NCBI GenBank assembly: GCA_023954035.1
Contig: JAMLIT010000022.1
Coordinates: forward strand, 1-57,597
Origin: Burkholderiaceae bacterium
GTDB taxonomy: Bacteria > Pseudomonadota > Gammaproteobacteria > Burkholderiales > Burkholderiaceae_C
Length of the DNA: 57,597 nt
Reading direction: 5' to 3'
Part shown: positions 8,808-16,664 of the stretch, piece after piece
Layout: each line of letters starts with the position of its first letter
Numbering within the stretch: the stretch's first letter is position 1
Notes under the pieces: generated by a model
The model's input: only the letters and a program-made list of their open reading frames with translations
What the model was told of the DNA's origin: nothing
Databases searched by the model: none
Program-made: the position numbers and the translations under genes

Positions 8808-9716
8808 CTACCCGATTCGACGCCCTCCGAGCAGGCCTGTGGAGAGCAATGTGCCCACGACAATGACCACGGCGCAGCCCAGCATCCAGAGGGTCACGGT
8901 CTCACTCAGGAAGACGACGCCGTAGAAAACGGCAAACACCGGCGCTAGAAACGTGACCGCTAGGGCCCGGCTGGGCCCGGCGCGCACGATCAGCCGGAAA
9001 TACAGAATGTAGGCAATGCCCGTGCACAGCACGGCAATGGCGACCACGGCCGCCCAGGCGCGGGGACCCGGCCATTGCTCGGGCCAGGTCAGCACGGTGG
9101 GAACAGCCAGGAAAAGCGCAGCGCCCAACTGGCTGCCGGTGGCGGTGGCCAGGGGGGGCACGTTCATCAGGTAGCGCCGGGCGTAGCTTGCGGCCAGTGC
9201 GTAGCAGGTGGTGGCACCCAGGCAGGCGAGCACCGCCCAGGGCGCCAGATCCGACTTGCCCCCCGCGCCGCCCGGCGCCCGCCAGGCCAGCAGCGCGACG
9301 CCCAGAAACCCGAGCGCCAGCCCCAGGGAACGCAGCCGCCCGATGCGCTCGCCCAGCCATAGCCAGGCGACGATGGCGCCAAACAGCGGCACGGTCGCAT
9401 TCAGAATCGACGCCAGGCCCGTGGTGATGTGCAGCACCGCCCAGGCGTACAGCGCAAACGGAATCGCCGAGTTGATCAGGCCGCCCAGCAGCACCGCCCG
9501 CCAGTGCGTGCGCAGCGCCGGCCACTGCCCTTGTTGCACCAGGATCGGCCAGAGAAACACGGTGGCCAGTGCCACCCGCAGCCCCGCCGTCGGGAACGGC
9601 CCGAACTCCGCTGCGCCCAGGCGCATGAACAGAAACGATGCGCCCCAAAGGCCAGAGAGGAGGAAAAATTCGCCCAACCAGGCCGGCGCGTCCACGGCCG
9701 TTGCCTGGCCGCTCAT
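8808..9716 (-). CDS. EamA (DMT superfamily) transporter
   Basis: 302-residue membrane protein with ten predicted hydrophobic helices arranged as two EamA repeats, the usual size for the drug/metabolite transporter superfamily. The first repeat has WGASFLFMRLGA, the second a similar helix pattern ending in a Gly-rich tail. The ATG at 9716 is preferred because it overlaps the stop of the upstream ogt-like gene by 4 bp (ATGA), indicating translational coupling; an open frame extends further upstream but only as a shadow of ogt. Substrate unknown; members export amino acids or other metabolites. The link to DNA repair genes is probably only co-transcription. Confidence 0.9.
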   Translation of the reverse strand: MSGQATAVDAPAWLGEFFLLSGLWGASFLFMRLGAAEFGPFPTAGLRVALATVFLWPILVQQGQWPALRTHWRAVLLGGLINSAIPFALYAWAVLHITTGLASILNATVPLFGAIVAWLWLGERIGRLRSLGLALGFLGVALLAWRAPGGAGGKSDLAPWAVLACLGATTCYALAASYARRYLMNVPPLATATGSQLGAALFLAVPTVLTWPEQWPGPRAWAAVVAIAVLCTGIAYILYFRLIVRAGPSRALAVTFLAPVFAVFYGVVFLSETVTLWMLGCAVVIVVGTLLSTGLLGGRRIG

Positions 9717-10261
9717 GCCGCCAGGCCCAGGTCTGCGTTCCGCACTTGTCCGGACGGCAGAGCGCCTTCGCTTTGCAGCAGCGCGCGCTTGCGCTCCAGG
9801 CCTGCGGCATAGCCCGTCAGGGCGCCGGCCGCGCCCAGTACGCGGTGGCAGGGCACCACCAGCGAAATCGGGTTGCGCCCCACGGCTGCGCCCACGGCGC
9901 GCACGGCCGCTGGCGCGCCAGCGAGTTGCGCCACCTGGCCGTAGCTGCGCGTCTGGCCCCAGGCAATGCCCAGCAGTGCGCGCCAGACCGCCTGCTGAAA
10001 CGGCGTGCCGCCAGCGAGGTCCAGCGGCAGATCGAAGCACTGGCGCTCGCCCTGAAGCCAATCACCCAGTTGGTCGGCTGCTGCCTGCAGCACGGGGTGA
10101 TCGGCGCTCATCGGCCAGGCGCCAGTGCCGCCCAGCTTCGCCGGCTGGTGCTGCTGGCCTTCAAACCACAGGCCGCACAGGCCGGCAGGCGACGCCGCCA
10201 GACGCACGGGGCCCAAGGGCGTTTCAACGCGGGATTGCACGGTGTCAGGATGGAAATGCAT
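9713..10261 (-). CDS. ogt: Methylated-DNA--protein-cysteine methyltransferase
   Basis: 182-residue suicidal repair protein that transfers the methyl group of O6-methylguanine (and O4-methylthymine) to its own Cys. The active site PCHRV is present near residue 137, preceded by the DNA-binding segment RAVGAAVGRNPISLVV and the helix TPFQQAVWRALLGI. The N-terminal RNase-H-like domain is complete, so this is an Ogt-type protein and not a fragment of Ada. It lies 138 bp downstream of an Ada-AlkA fusion gene on the same strand, forming an alkylation-repair locus, and overlaps the EamA gene by 4 bp. The intervening gap holds a copy of the dispersed repeat. Confidence 0.95.
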   Translation of the reverse strand: MHFHPDTVQSRVETPLGPVRLAASPAGLCGLWFEGQQHQPAKLGGTGAWPMSADHPVLQAAADQLGDWLQGERQCFDLPLDLAGGTPFQQAVWRALLGIAWGQTRSYGQVAQLAGAPAAVRAVGAAVGRNPISLVVPCHRVLGAAGALTGYAAGLERKRALLQSEGALPSGQVRNADLGLAA

Positions 10262-10333
10262 GGAGAGATTCCTGCGGGGTGGTGGGTGCGCCAGACTGCG
10301 GCAAACAGGCAGGAAAGCGCACGAATTATGAAT

Positions 10334-10388
10334 GAAAATGGCCTCTAGCGCTTATTGGGTAAGCGTCAGCAGCTAGTATTGTTATAGC
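10334..10388. repeat. Dispersed palindromic element, copy 2
   Basis: Begins AAAATGGCCTCTAGCGC and continues CTTATTGGGTAAGCG then CAGCAGCTAG, matching copy 9 with substitutions in the right arm. It lies between the Ada-AlkA gene and ogt, where it could attenuate read-through. Confidence 0.85.
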
Positions 10389-10399
10389 AATGAGCGCTG

Positions 10400-11947
10400 T
10401 CATGGCGCCGCTCCGCAGGCCCAGGCGCGCACCACGGCGTAGCTGCGCCAAGGCTTCCAGGCGGCGGAAGCGGCTTCGGCAGCGCGCGCCGGACGGGGGT
10501 CCTGCCGCACGCCCAGCGCCGATTGCAGCGCCACATCGCCGGCGGGAAAAGCGTCGGGCCAGCGCAGCACGCGCATGGCGATGTACTGCGCCGTCCAGTC
10601 GCCAATGCCGGGCAGGGCGCGCAAGTGCGACATCGTTGCCTCCACGTCGGCGCCCGGCTCCAGGCGCAGCTCGCCCGAATCGACTGCCCGCGCCAGCGCC
10701 GCAATCGCCCCCTGGCGCTGGCGCACGATGCCCAGTTGGCCCAGCGCCTCGCCGGGCGCAGCGGCCAGCACGGCAGCGCTGGGAAACAGGTGGCTGAGCG
10801 CTGGCCACGGCGTGGTGATGGGCTCGCCAAAGCGCGCTACCAGCCGGCCCGCCAGCGTGCGCGCCGCCGCCACCGTGATTTGCTGGCCCAGCACGGTGCG
10901 CACGGCCGTCTCGAAACCGTCCCAGGCGCCGGGCACGCGCAGGCCGTCGCCCTCGGGAAAATCCGCATGCAAGCGTTCGTTGATGGCCGCCGGGTCGGCG
11001 TCCAGGTCCAGCATGCTGCGCACGCGGCGCATCACCGCTCCCAGCTGCGGCGCGAGCGTGTCACTTGTCTCCAGCAGCAGCTCGCAGCGCTCCGGGTGAA
11101 AGCGCTCGGCGTGAAAGCGCTCGGCGTGAAAACGCAGCGCGATCCAGCCGCTGCACGCCTGATCGCCGTTGCCCATGCGGACGGTACGCCGCAGCATGGC
11201 AGCGCCGTCGCTTGCATCGACCTGTTCCATGCCGGCAATCTGGCGCGTAGCAAAAAAGCCCAGCAGGGCGGCGGTATCGAGCGGCGGGCGGTAGGCCAGG
11301 CGCAGCAGCATGGTTGCTGCGCCGTCCAGACTCGGCCGAGCGCTGCTGCGGCGCAGTTGCGTCGGGTTCAGCCGGTACTGCCGGGCAAAAGCGTCGTTGA
11401 AGCGCCGCACGCTGCCAAAGCCGCTGGCCAGCGCCACCTGGGTCGCGCTCAAGGTGGTATCGGTCAACAGGTGCTTGGCCGTCAGCAGGCGCTGGGTCTG
11501 CAGGTACTGCAGCGGCGTAATGCCCAGGCGCGCCTCGAAGATGCGCCGCAGGTGCCGGTCGCTCACGCCCAGGCGCTCGGCTAGCTGTGCCACCGGTGCC
11601 GTGCCCTCGGCGCCGCTGGCGATGAGCCGCAGGGCGTGCTGCAACAGAAGGGCGGTGGCGTCCTGCGTGGACCAGGCCAACTGGCCCGGCGCCACCTCGG
11701 GCCGGCAACGCAAACAGGGGCGAAAGCCCGCCTGCTCGGCCTGCGCCGCCAGATCGAAAAAGCGGCAGTTCTCGCGGCGCGGCGTGCGCACGGCGCAAAC
11801 CGGGCGGCAGTAGATGCCGGTGGAGGTGACGCCGGTGAAAAACTGCCCGTCAAACCGTGCATCGCGGGCGCACAGCGCGAGGTAGCGGCCCGCATCGGCG
11901 GGCGGGGCCTGGACGCTGCGCTTTGCAATGGATGAAGGGCGGGGCAT
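10400..11947 (-). CDS. Ada-AlkA fusion: methylphosphotriester sensor/regulator and 3-methyladenine DNA glycosylase
   Basis: 515-residue fusion. Residues about 20-85 are the Ada zinc domain with four Cys (GIYCRPVC, then PCLRCRPE), whose first Cys is the methyl acceptor for phosphotriesters. Residues about 95-190 form an AraC-type helix-turn-helix. The C-terminal half is AlkA: an N-terminal AlkA domain, then the helix-hairpin-helix LPGIGDWTAQYIAMRVL and catalytic Asp in PAGDVALQ. The protein should sense methylation, activate transcription and excise alkylated bases. A tandem RFHAE repeat lies in the AlkA N-terminal domain. The start at 11947 places the Ada domain near the N-terminus; ATG at 11986 is an alternative. 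The gene is divergent from phosphomannomutase. Confidence 0.93.
   Translation of the reverse strand: MPRPSSIAKRSVQAPPADAGRYLALCARDARFDGQFFTGVTSTGIYCRPVCAVRTPRRENCRFFDLAAQAEQAGFRPCLRCRPEVAPGQLAWSTQDATALLLQHALRLIASGAEGTAPVAQLAERLGVSDRHLRRIFEARLGITPLQYLQTQRLLTAKHLLTDTTLSATQVALASGFGSVRRFNDAFARQYRLNPTQLRRSSARPSLDGAATMLLRLAYRPPLDTAALLGFFATRQIAGMEQVDASDGAAMLRRTVRMGNGDQACSGWIALRFHAERFHAERFHPERCELLLETSDTLAPQLGAVMRRVRSMLDLDADPAAINERLHADFPEGDGLRVPGAWDGFETAVRTVLGQQITVAAARTLAGRLVARFGEPITTPWPALSHLFPSAAVLAAAPGEALGQLGIVRQRQGAIAALARAVDSGELRLEPGADVEATMSHLRALPGIGDWTAQYIAMRVLRWPDAFPAGDVALQSALGVRQDPRPARAAEAASAAWKPWRSYAVVRAWACGAAP
11081..11140. repeat. 15-bp tandem repeat inside the Ada-AlkA gene
   Basis: The unit GTGAAAGCGCTCGGC is repeated exactly at 11096-11110 and 11111-11125, with a degenerate unit on each side. 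On the minus strand it encodes RFHAE-RFHAE-RFHPE. As the period is a multiple of three, the frame is unaffected. Confidence 0.85.
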
Positions 11948-12089
11948 GGGCCAATGATAGGGCCGTGCCCGGTGGCTGCTAGCCATTTTCGGACCTGCGG
12001 ATTGGGGCCGGCAGGCGTTCTCAGGGGTGTGGCAGGGCAGGCCCCTACAATCGTTTGCCCCTGCTGCATTGACGAAGAAAGACCACCCC

Positions 12090-13478
12090 GTGCTCCTGTC
12101 TCCCGCCATTTTCAAAGCCTATGACATTCGGGGCGTGGTTCCTGAAACCGTGAACGAGGCAGTGGCCCGTTGTCTGGGCCGGGCTTTTGGCACAGCGGCC
12201 GTGCAGGCCGGCGAGCGCAGTGTGGCCGTGGGACGCGATGGCCGCCTCTCGGGCGCCAACCTGTCGAACGCGCTGATTCTGGGCCTGGCCGAAACCGGCC
12301 TCGACGTGATCGACATCGGCCTATGCACCACGCCCATGCTGTATTTCGCCGCCAGCACGCTGTGCCGCAGTGGCATTCAAATCACCGGCAGCCACAACCC
12401 CAAGGACTACAACGGCTTCAAGATGGTGCTTGCCGGCCGGGCCATCTTTGGTGAAGAGATTCAGGCGCTGCGCCGCACCATCGAAGAGCGCAGCTGGAAG
12501 CTTGCTGCCGGCGGCAGCATGGGCCAGGCCGACGTGCTGCCGGCCTACCGCGAGCGCATTCTGGGTGACGTGAAGCTGGCGCGGCCGATGAAAATTGTGA
12601 TCGACAGCGGCAACGGCATTGCCGGCGCCACGGCTCCCGCCATCTTCCGCGCGCTGGGCTGCGAGGTGACCGAGCTGTTTTCCGAAGTGGACGGCAATTT
12701 CCCCAACCACCACCCCGACCCAAGCAAGCCCGAAAACCTGCGCGATTTGATTTCCGCACTGCAAGCGGGCGACGCCGAGCTGGGCCTGGCCTTTGACGGC
12801 GACGGCGACCGCCTGGGCATCGTGACGCGAAGTGGCGCCAACATCTACCCGGACCGCCAGATGATGCTGTTTGCGCAGGACGTGCTCTCCCGCGTCCCCG
12901 GCGCCCCCATCCTGTTCGACGTGAAGTGCACCCAGCGCCTGGCGCCCGCCATTGAAGCAGCGGGCGGCGTGCCGGTGATGTACAAGACCGGTCACTCGCT
13001 CATCAAGGCGCGCATGAAGGAGCTGGATTCGCCGCTCGGCGGCGAGATGAGCGGGCACATCTTCTTCAAAGAGCGCTGGTACGGCTTTGACGACGGCACC
13101 TACGCCGGCTGCCGCTTGCTCGAAATCCTGAGCCGCAGCCCGGATGCCGGCGCCGTGCTCGAAGCCCTGCCCACCAGCCACTCCACGCCCGAACTGAACG
13201 TGGCCTGCGAGGAGGGCGAGCCGCACCGCGTGACCGCCGCACTGCAAGAGCTTTCCACCAGTGCTTTCGAGGCGCCCGCCGTGGTGAACACCATCGACGG
13301 CCTGCGCGTCGATTGGCCCGATGGTTTTGGCCTGATTCGCGCCAGCAACACCACGCCCGTGCTGGTGCTGCGCTTCGAAGGCCAGACACCCGAAGCGCTG
13401 CATCGCATTGAGACGGACATGCTCGCCCTTCTGCGCCGCGCCAAGCCGGATGCAGCTTTGCAGTCGGCGGCGCACTGA
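12090..13478 (+). CDS. Phosphomannomutase/phosphoglucomutase
   Basis: 462-residue alpha-D-phosphohexomutase (AlgC/ManB type) interconverting mannose or glucose 6- and 1-phosphates for LPS, alginate-like or nucleotide-sugar synthesis. All four family sites are seen: phosphoserine loop TGSHNPKDYNGFK near residue 100, metal loop FDGDGDRLGIV near residue 236, sugar-binding GEMSGHIFF near residue 320, and phosphate-binding RASNTTPVLVLRFE near residue 420. GTG at 12090 is chosen because it follows the purine-rich GAAGAAAG by 8 bases and puts the AYDIRG motif near residue 9, as usual for the family. The next gene, waaA, begins 20 bp later and also serves the envelope. Confidence 0.93.
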   Translation: MLLSPAIFKAYDIRGVVPETVNEAVARCLGRAFGTAAVQAGERSVAVGRDGRLSGANLSNALILGLAETGLDVIDIGLCTTPMLYFAASTLCRSGIQITGSHNPKDYNGFKMVLAGRAIFGEEIQALRRTIEERSWKLAAGGSMGQADVLPAYRERILGDVKLARPMKIVIDSGNGIAGATAPAIFRALGCEVTELFSEVDGNFPNHHPDPSKPENLRDLISALQAGDAELGLAFDGDGDRLGIVTRSGANIYPDRQMMLFAQDVLSRVPGAPILFDVKCTQRLAPAIEAAGGVPVMYKTGHSLIKARMKELDSPLGGEMSGHIFFKERWYGFDDGTYAGCRLLEILSRSPDAGAVLEALPTSHSTPELNVACEEGEPHRVTAALQELSTSAFEAPAVVNTIDGLRVDWPDGFGLIRASNTTPVLVLRFEGQTPEALHRIETDMLALLRRAKPDAALQSAAH

Positions 13479-13498
13479 CACGACACACACAGCCGGCC

Positions 13499-14866
13499 AT
13501 GGCAAGCGCTGCGCTCTGGCTTTACTCCCTCCTGGTCTGGCTGGCCCAGCCGCTGGTGCGCCGCAAACTGCGCCGCCGCGCCCGCGCAGAGAAAGGCTAT
13601 GGCACGGCGGTAGGGGAACGTTTTGGTTACTACGCCCCGCCGCTCGACAGCCTGATGATGCACAGCAGCACCAGCGGGCAGGGCAGTTTTCTGTGGATTC
13701 ACGCCGTCTCGTTGGGCGAAACGCGCGCCGCCGGCATCTTGCTGGCCGAGCTGCGTGCGCAATGGCCCGACATGCGCTTGCTGCTCACCCACGGCACCGC
13801 CACAGGGAGGGCGGAAGGCGAAAAACTGCTTCTGCCCGGCGACGTGCAGGTCTGGCAGCCCTGGGATACGCGCGGTGCGGTGGAGCGCTTTCTGCGGCAG
13901 TTTCATCCGGCCGTCGGCATCTTGATGGAAACCGAGGTCTGGCCGAACCTCGTTGCAGCATGCCAGGCGCGCGGCGTGCCACTGGTGTTGGCGAACGCAC
14001 GCCTGAGCGAAAAATCGCTGGCTTCGGCCCTGCGCATCGCCAGCCTCTCGCGCCCAGCCTACGGTCGCCTGAACGCTGTCTGGGCGCAAACCGACGCCGA
14101 CGCCGAGCGCCTGCGCCAATTGGGCGCCCCCGTGCAGGGCGTGCTGGGCAACCTCAAGTTCGACGCCGAACCCGACGCCGCCCAGCTCGCCCAGGGCCGA
14201 GAATGGCGCGCGGCCAGCGCTCGGCCGGTACTGCTGCTGGCCAGCAGCCGCGAAGGCGAGGAGGCGATGTGGCTGCAAAATTTTATAAAGAATAGGGCCC
14301 CAGCGCAGGCGGGGAAAGCGTTGACAGCTATCAATACAGAAGCAGTTGCAGCGCCTGGCAGCGTGCAATGGCTGATCGTTCCGCGCCATCCGCAGCGCTT
14401 TGACGAGGTCTTTGCCCTGCTCAGCAGCGCCGGCCTGCGCGTTGCCCGCCGCAGCCAATGGGGCCAGCCGCCGCAGGATGCCGATGTCTGGTTGGGTGAC
14501 ACCCTGGGTGAAATGGCGCTGTACTACGGCCTGGCCGACGTGGCACTGCTGGGTGGCAGCTTTGCGCCGCTCGGTGGTCAGAATCTGATCGAGGCAGCGG
14601 CCTGCGGCTGCCCCGTCGTGATGGGGCCCCATACCTTCAACTTTGCCGAGGTCGCCGAGCAGGCCTGCGCGGCAGGCGCCGCCCAGCGCGTGGCCGGCAT
14701 GGCCGAGGGCATGTTGGCCGCAGGCCAATGGGCGCGTGACCGCGCCCGGCTTGCCCTTGGACGCACGCAGGCGCAGGCGTTTTCCACGGCCCACCGGGGC
14801 GCGGCGGCGCGCACGGCAGCCGCCTTGAAGGCATTGCTTGCAACGCGGCCTTCGCGCGCCGGCTAG
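13499..14866 (+). CDS. waaA: 3-deoxy-D-manno-octulosonic acid (Kdo) transferase, with in-frame repeat insertion
   Basis: 455-residue membrane-anchored glycosyltransferase that adds Kdo from CMP-Kdo to lipid A precursor. There is an N-terminal hydrophobic anchor (about 3-20), the catalytic-base segment HAVSLGETRAAG near residue 70, METEVWPN near residue 142, VPRHPQRF near residue 295 and the C-terminal GGSFAPLGGQNLIEAAACG. Homologues are usually about 420-430 residues. The extra 25 or so residues lie at about 258-283 between EGEEAMWLQ and VQWLIVPRHP, exactly where a copy of the dispersed palindromic element sits in the DNA. The insertion is in frame and leaves the motifs intact, so the enzyme, which is normally essential, is probably functional. 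Confidence 0.95.
   Translation: MASAALWLYSLLVWLAQPLVRRKLRRRARAEKGYGTAVGERFGYYAPPLDSLMMHSSTSGQGSFLWIHAVSLGETRAAGILLAELRAQWPDMRLLLTHGTATGRAEGEKLLLPGDVQVWQPWDTRGAVERFLRQFHPAVGILMETEVWPNLVAACQARGVPLVLANARLSEKSLASALRIASLSRPAYGRLNAVWAQTDADAERLRQLGAPVQGVLGNLKFDAEPDAAQLAQGREWRAASARPVLLLASSREGEEAMWLQNFIKNRAPAQAGKALTAINTEAVAAPGSVQWLIVPRHPQRFDEVFALLSSAGLRVARRSQWGQPPQDADVWLGDTLGEMALYYGLADVALLGGSFAPLGGQNLIEAAACGCPVVMGPHTFNFAEVAEQACAAGAAQRVAGMAEGMLAAGQWARDRARLALGRTQAQAFSTAHRGAAARTAAALKALLATRPSRAG
14276..14345 (+). repeat. Dispersed palindromic element, copy 3, inside waaA
   Basis: The run AAAATTTTATAAAG, then GGGCCCCAGCGC, GGGGAAAGCG and ACAGCTATCAATA matches the family head, stem and tail. It is read in frame with waaA, giving NRAPAQAGKALTAINTEAV. 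Confidence 0.9.
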
Positions 14867-14923
14867 TGTGGTGGGTGACACTGCCCACGCGAAAGCGACA
14901 TACTGAGAGAAAGGAAGCTCGCC

Positions 14924-15229
14924 ATGCCCACCTGGTTTTCCCAATCGCTGGGCGATGGGGTTCTGGCCTTCGAGCCCAAGGAGCAATTGCGCGCGCAGTT
15001 TGAGCCCCTGTACTTGGCATCGGGTCGTCCGGCAGACATGGCCGTCTTCACCCGGCACGAATTGGAGGGCCGTTTGCAGTGCGAGGTGATTGCCTATTTC
15101 TCGCCCGCCGCTGCGCACCTGGCGAATGTTGTTGGCGCCAAACCGTGCGACAGGCCGACAACCGGCGATCTCGACCTGTTGGCGGGTGACCCGGCCTGCT
15201 GGGCGGCGTTGTTTCCCGATGCCCCATAG
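14924..15229 (+). CDS. Hypothetical protein, 101 aa
   Basis: Short protein with no family I recognise. The start is supported by the ribosome site GAGAAAGGAAG about 8 bases before the ATG. It is soluble, mildly acidic, with no signal peptide or membrane segment; it begins MPTWFSQSLGDGVLAF and has two Cys near the C-terminus (AKPCDRP and DPACWA). The reading frame has coding-like composition and no good overlapping alternative. It follows waaA by 57 bp, a gap that contains a small GTGGG/CCCAC inverted repeat. Confidence 0.7.
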   Translation: MPTWFSQSLGDGVLAFEPKEQLRAQFEPLYLASGRPADMAVFTRHELEGRLQCEVIAYFSPAAAHLANVVGAKPCDRPTTGDLDLLAGDPACWAALFPDAP

Positions 15230-15337
15230 CGTCCTTGTGCCTGTCCGCGCCCTTCAGACGCCCATGCGGACGTCCGAAGGCGGGCCTGGTTTTCCTTTTT
15301 TTGCAGAGAGCTGCCAAGCCACCGACGCGGTGGCCCC

Positions 15338-16573
15338 ATGAGCCACACTGGCGGTGGTGGGCGCGCCTCGGCCTTGCTGGAGGTGTTTCTCACCTTTTTG
15401 CGCCTGGGGCTGACCTCGTTTGGCGGGCCAGTGGCGCACCTGGCGTATTTCCGCGCCGAACTGGTGGAGCGCCGCCGCTGGCTGGGCGACGCGCGCTACT
15501 CCGAGCTGCTGGCGCTGTGCCAGTTTCTGCCCGGCCCGGCCAGCAGCCAGCTCGGCATGGCGCTGGGCATGACCCGCGCCGGGCTCTGGGGGGCCCTCGC
15601 CGCGTGGCTGGGCTTTACCTTGCCCTCTGCGGCCGCGCTGCTGCTGTTTGCCCAGACCCTGTCGGCCCATCCCACGCTTGCCGCGGCGGGTTGGGTGCAT
15701 GGCCTCAAGGTGGTGGCCGTCGCCGTGGTGGCGCAGGCGGTGTGGGCCATGGCGCGCAGCCTCTGCCCGGACCGGCCACGCGCGGCCTTGGCCATGCTTG
15801 CCGCCCTGCTCACCTTGCTCGCGCCCACGGCGGCTGCCCAACTGGTGGCCTTGCTGCTGTGCGCTTTGCTGGGCCTGGGGTGGTTGCAGGACACAGGGGC
15901 AGGCGCTCGCGCATCGGGCGAAGGCGATGGCACAGAGGCACCAGCGATCGCGGTGTCCCGGTCCCTGGCCATCGTTGCCCTGGTGGTGTTTTTCGCGCTG
16001 TTGCTGGTGCTGCCGCTGTGGGCTGCTGCCACGGGGTCACCGGCGCTCTCGGCCATGAGCGGCGTGTACCGCGCTGGCGCCCTGGTCTTTGGCGGGGGGC
16101 ATGTGGTCTTGCCCTTGCTGGAGGCGAGCGTGGTGCCGGCAGGGCTCGTGTCGCAGGGCGATTTTCTGGCCGGCTACGGCGCAGCGCAGGCCGTGCCGGG
16201 GCCGCTATTCAGTTTTGCCGCCTACCTGGGCGCGCTGCTTCCAGGCGCCATGCATGGCGCAGCAGGCGCACTGCTGCTGCTGTGCGCAATCTTCCTGCCC
16301 GGATTTCTGCTGCTGCTGGGCGCGCTGCCTTTCTGGGAGGTGCTGCGCCAGCGCCAGGGCATGCGCAGGGCGATCGCCGGTGTCAATGCGGGCGTGGTGG
16401 GGCTGCTGCTCAGCGCCTTGTACGACCCGGTCTGGACCGGCGCCATCCACAGCCGGGCCGACGCGGCGCTGGCGCTTGCCGCTTGGGCCTTGCTCAGCCT
16501 TGGGCGGTTGTCGCCGGTCTGGGTGGTGGGGTTTGCGGCTGTGGCCGGGTGGGCACTGGCGAGGTGGACATAA
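15338..16573 (+). CDS. chrA: Chromate transporter, two-domain ChrA
   Basis: 411-residue inner-membrane protein of the CHR superfamily, full length with two homologous halves. The N-terminal half carries the signature FLRLGLTSFGGPVAHLAYFR near residue 20 and LCQFLPGPASSQLG near residue 63. The second half repeats it as GALVFGGGHVVLPLLE and AVPGPLFSFAAYLGALLPG. The family exports chromate using the proton gradient; some members do not confer resistance, so the substrate is inferred. A spacer of about 25 residues rich in Gly, Ala and Glu separates the halves. No chrB regulator is adjacent. There is no clear ribosome site before the ATG at 15338. Confidence 0.92.
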   Translation: MSHTGGGGRASALLEVFLTFLRLGLTSFGGPVAHLAYFRAELVERRRWLGDARYSELLALCQFLPGPASSQLGMALGMTRAGLWGALAAWLGFTLPSAAALLLFAQTLSAHPTLAAAGWVHGLKVVAVAVVAQAVWAMARSLCPDRPRAALAMLAALLTLLAPTAAAQLVALLLCALLGLGWLQDTGAGARASGEGDGTEAPAIAVSRSLAIVALVVFFALLLVLPLWAAATGSPALSAMSGVYRAGALVFGGGHVVLPLLEASVVPAGLVSQGDFLAGYGAAQAVPGPLFSFAAYLGALLPGAMHGAAGALLLLCAIFLPGFLLLLGALPFWEVLRQRQGMRRAIAGVNAGVVGLLLSALYDPVWTGAIHSRADAALALAAWALLSLGRLSPVWVVGFAAVAGWALARWT

Positions 16574-16576
16574 GGA

Positions 16577-16634
16577 AAAAAACCAGAGCCAGCGCATACC
16601 TGTTCTAGGAATATTGCTATCAAAATTGATGAAA
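16577..16634. repeat. Dispersed palindromic element, copy 4 (degenerate)
   Basis: Retains AAAAAAACCAGAGCCAGCGC and the tail TTGCTATCAAAATTGATG, but the right arm has diverged. It fills most of the gap between chrA and the trans-sulfuration gene. Confidence 0.75.
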
Positions 16635-16664
16635 ATGGCACCACCCGCTCCTGAAAGACCTCGC

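Noticed and set aside
5885-8866. Plus-strand open frame of 993 codons opposite the GGDEF/EAL gene
   Set aside because: High-GC shadow frame: rich in His, Gln, Arg and Ala with no domain, while the minus strand has complete PAS, GGDEF and EAL motifs.
9717-10061. N-terminal extension of the EamA transporter
   Set aside because: This stretch is Arg/Gly/Ala-rich and lies entirely within ogt; the 4-bp overlap start gives a normal transporter length.
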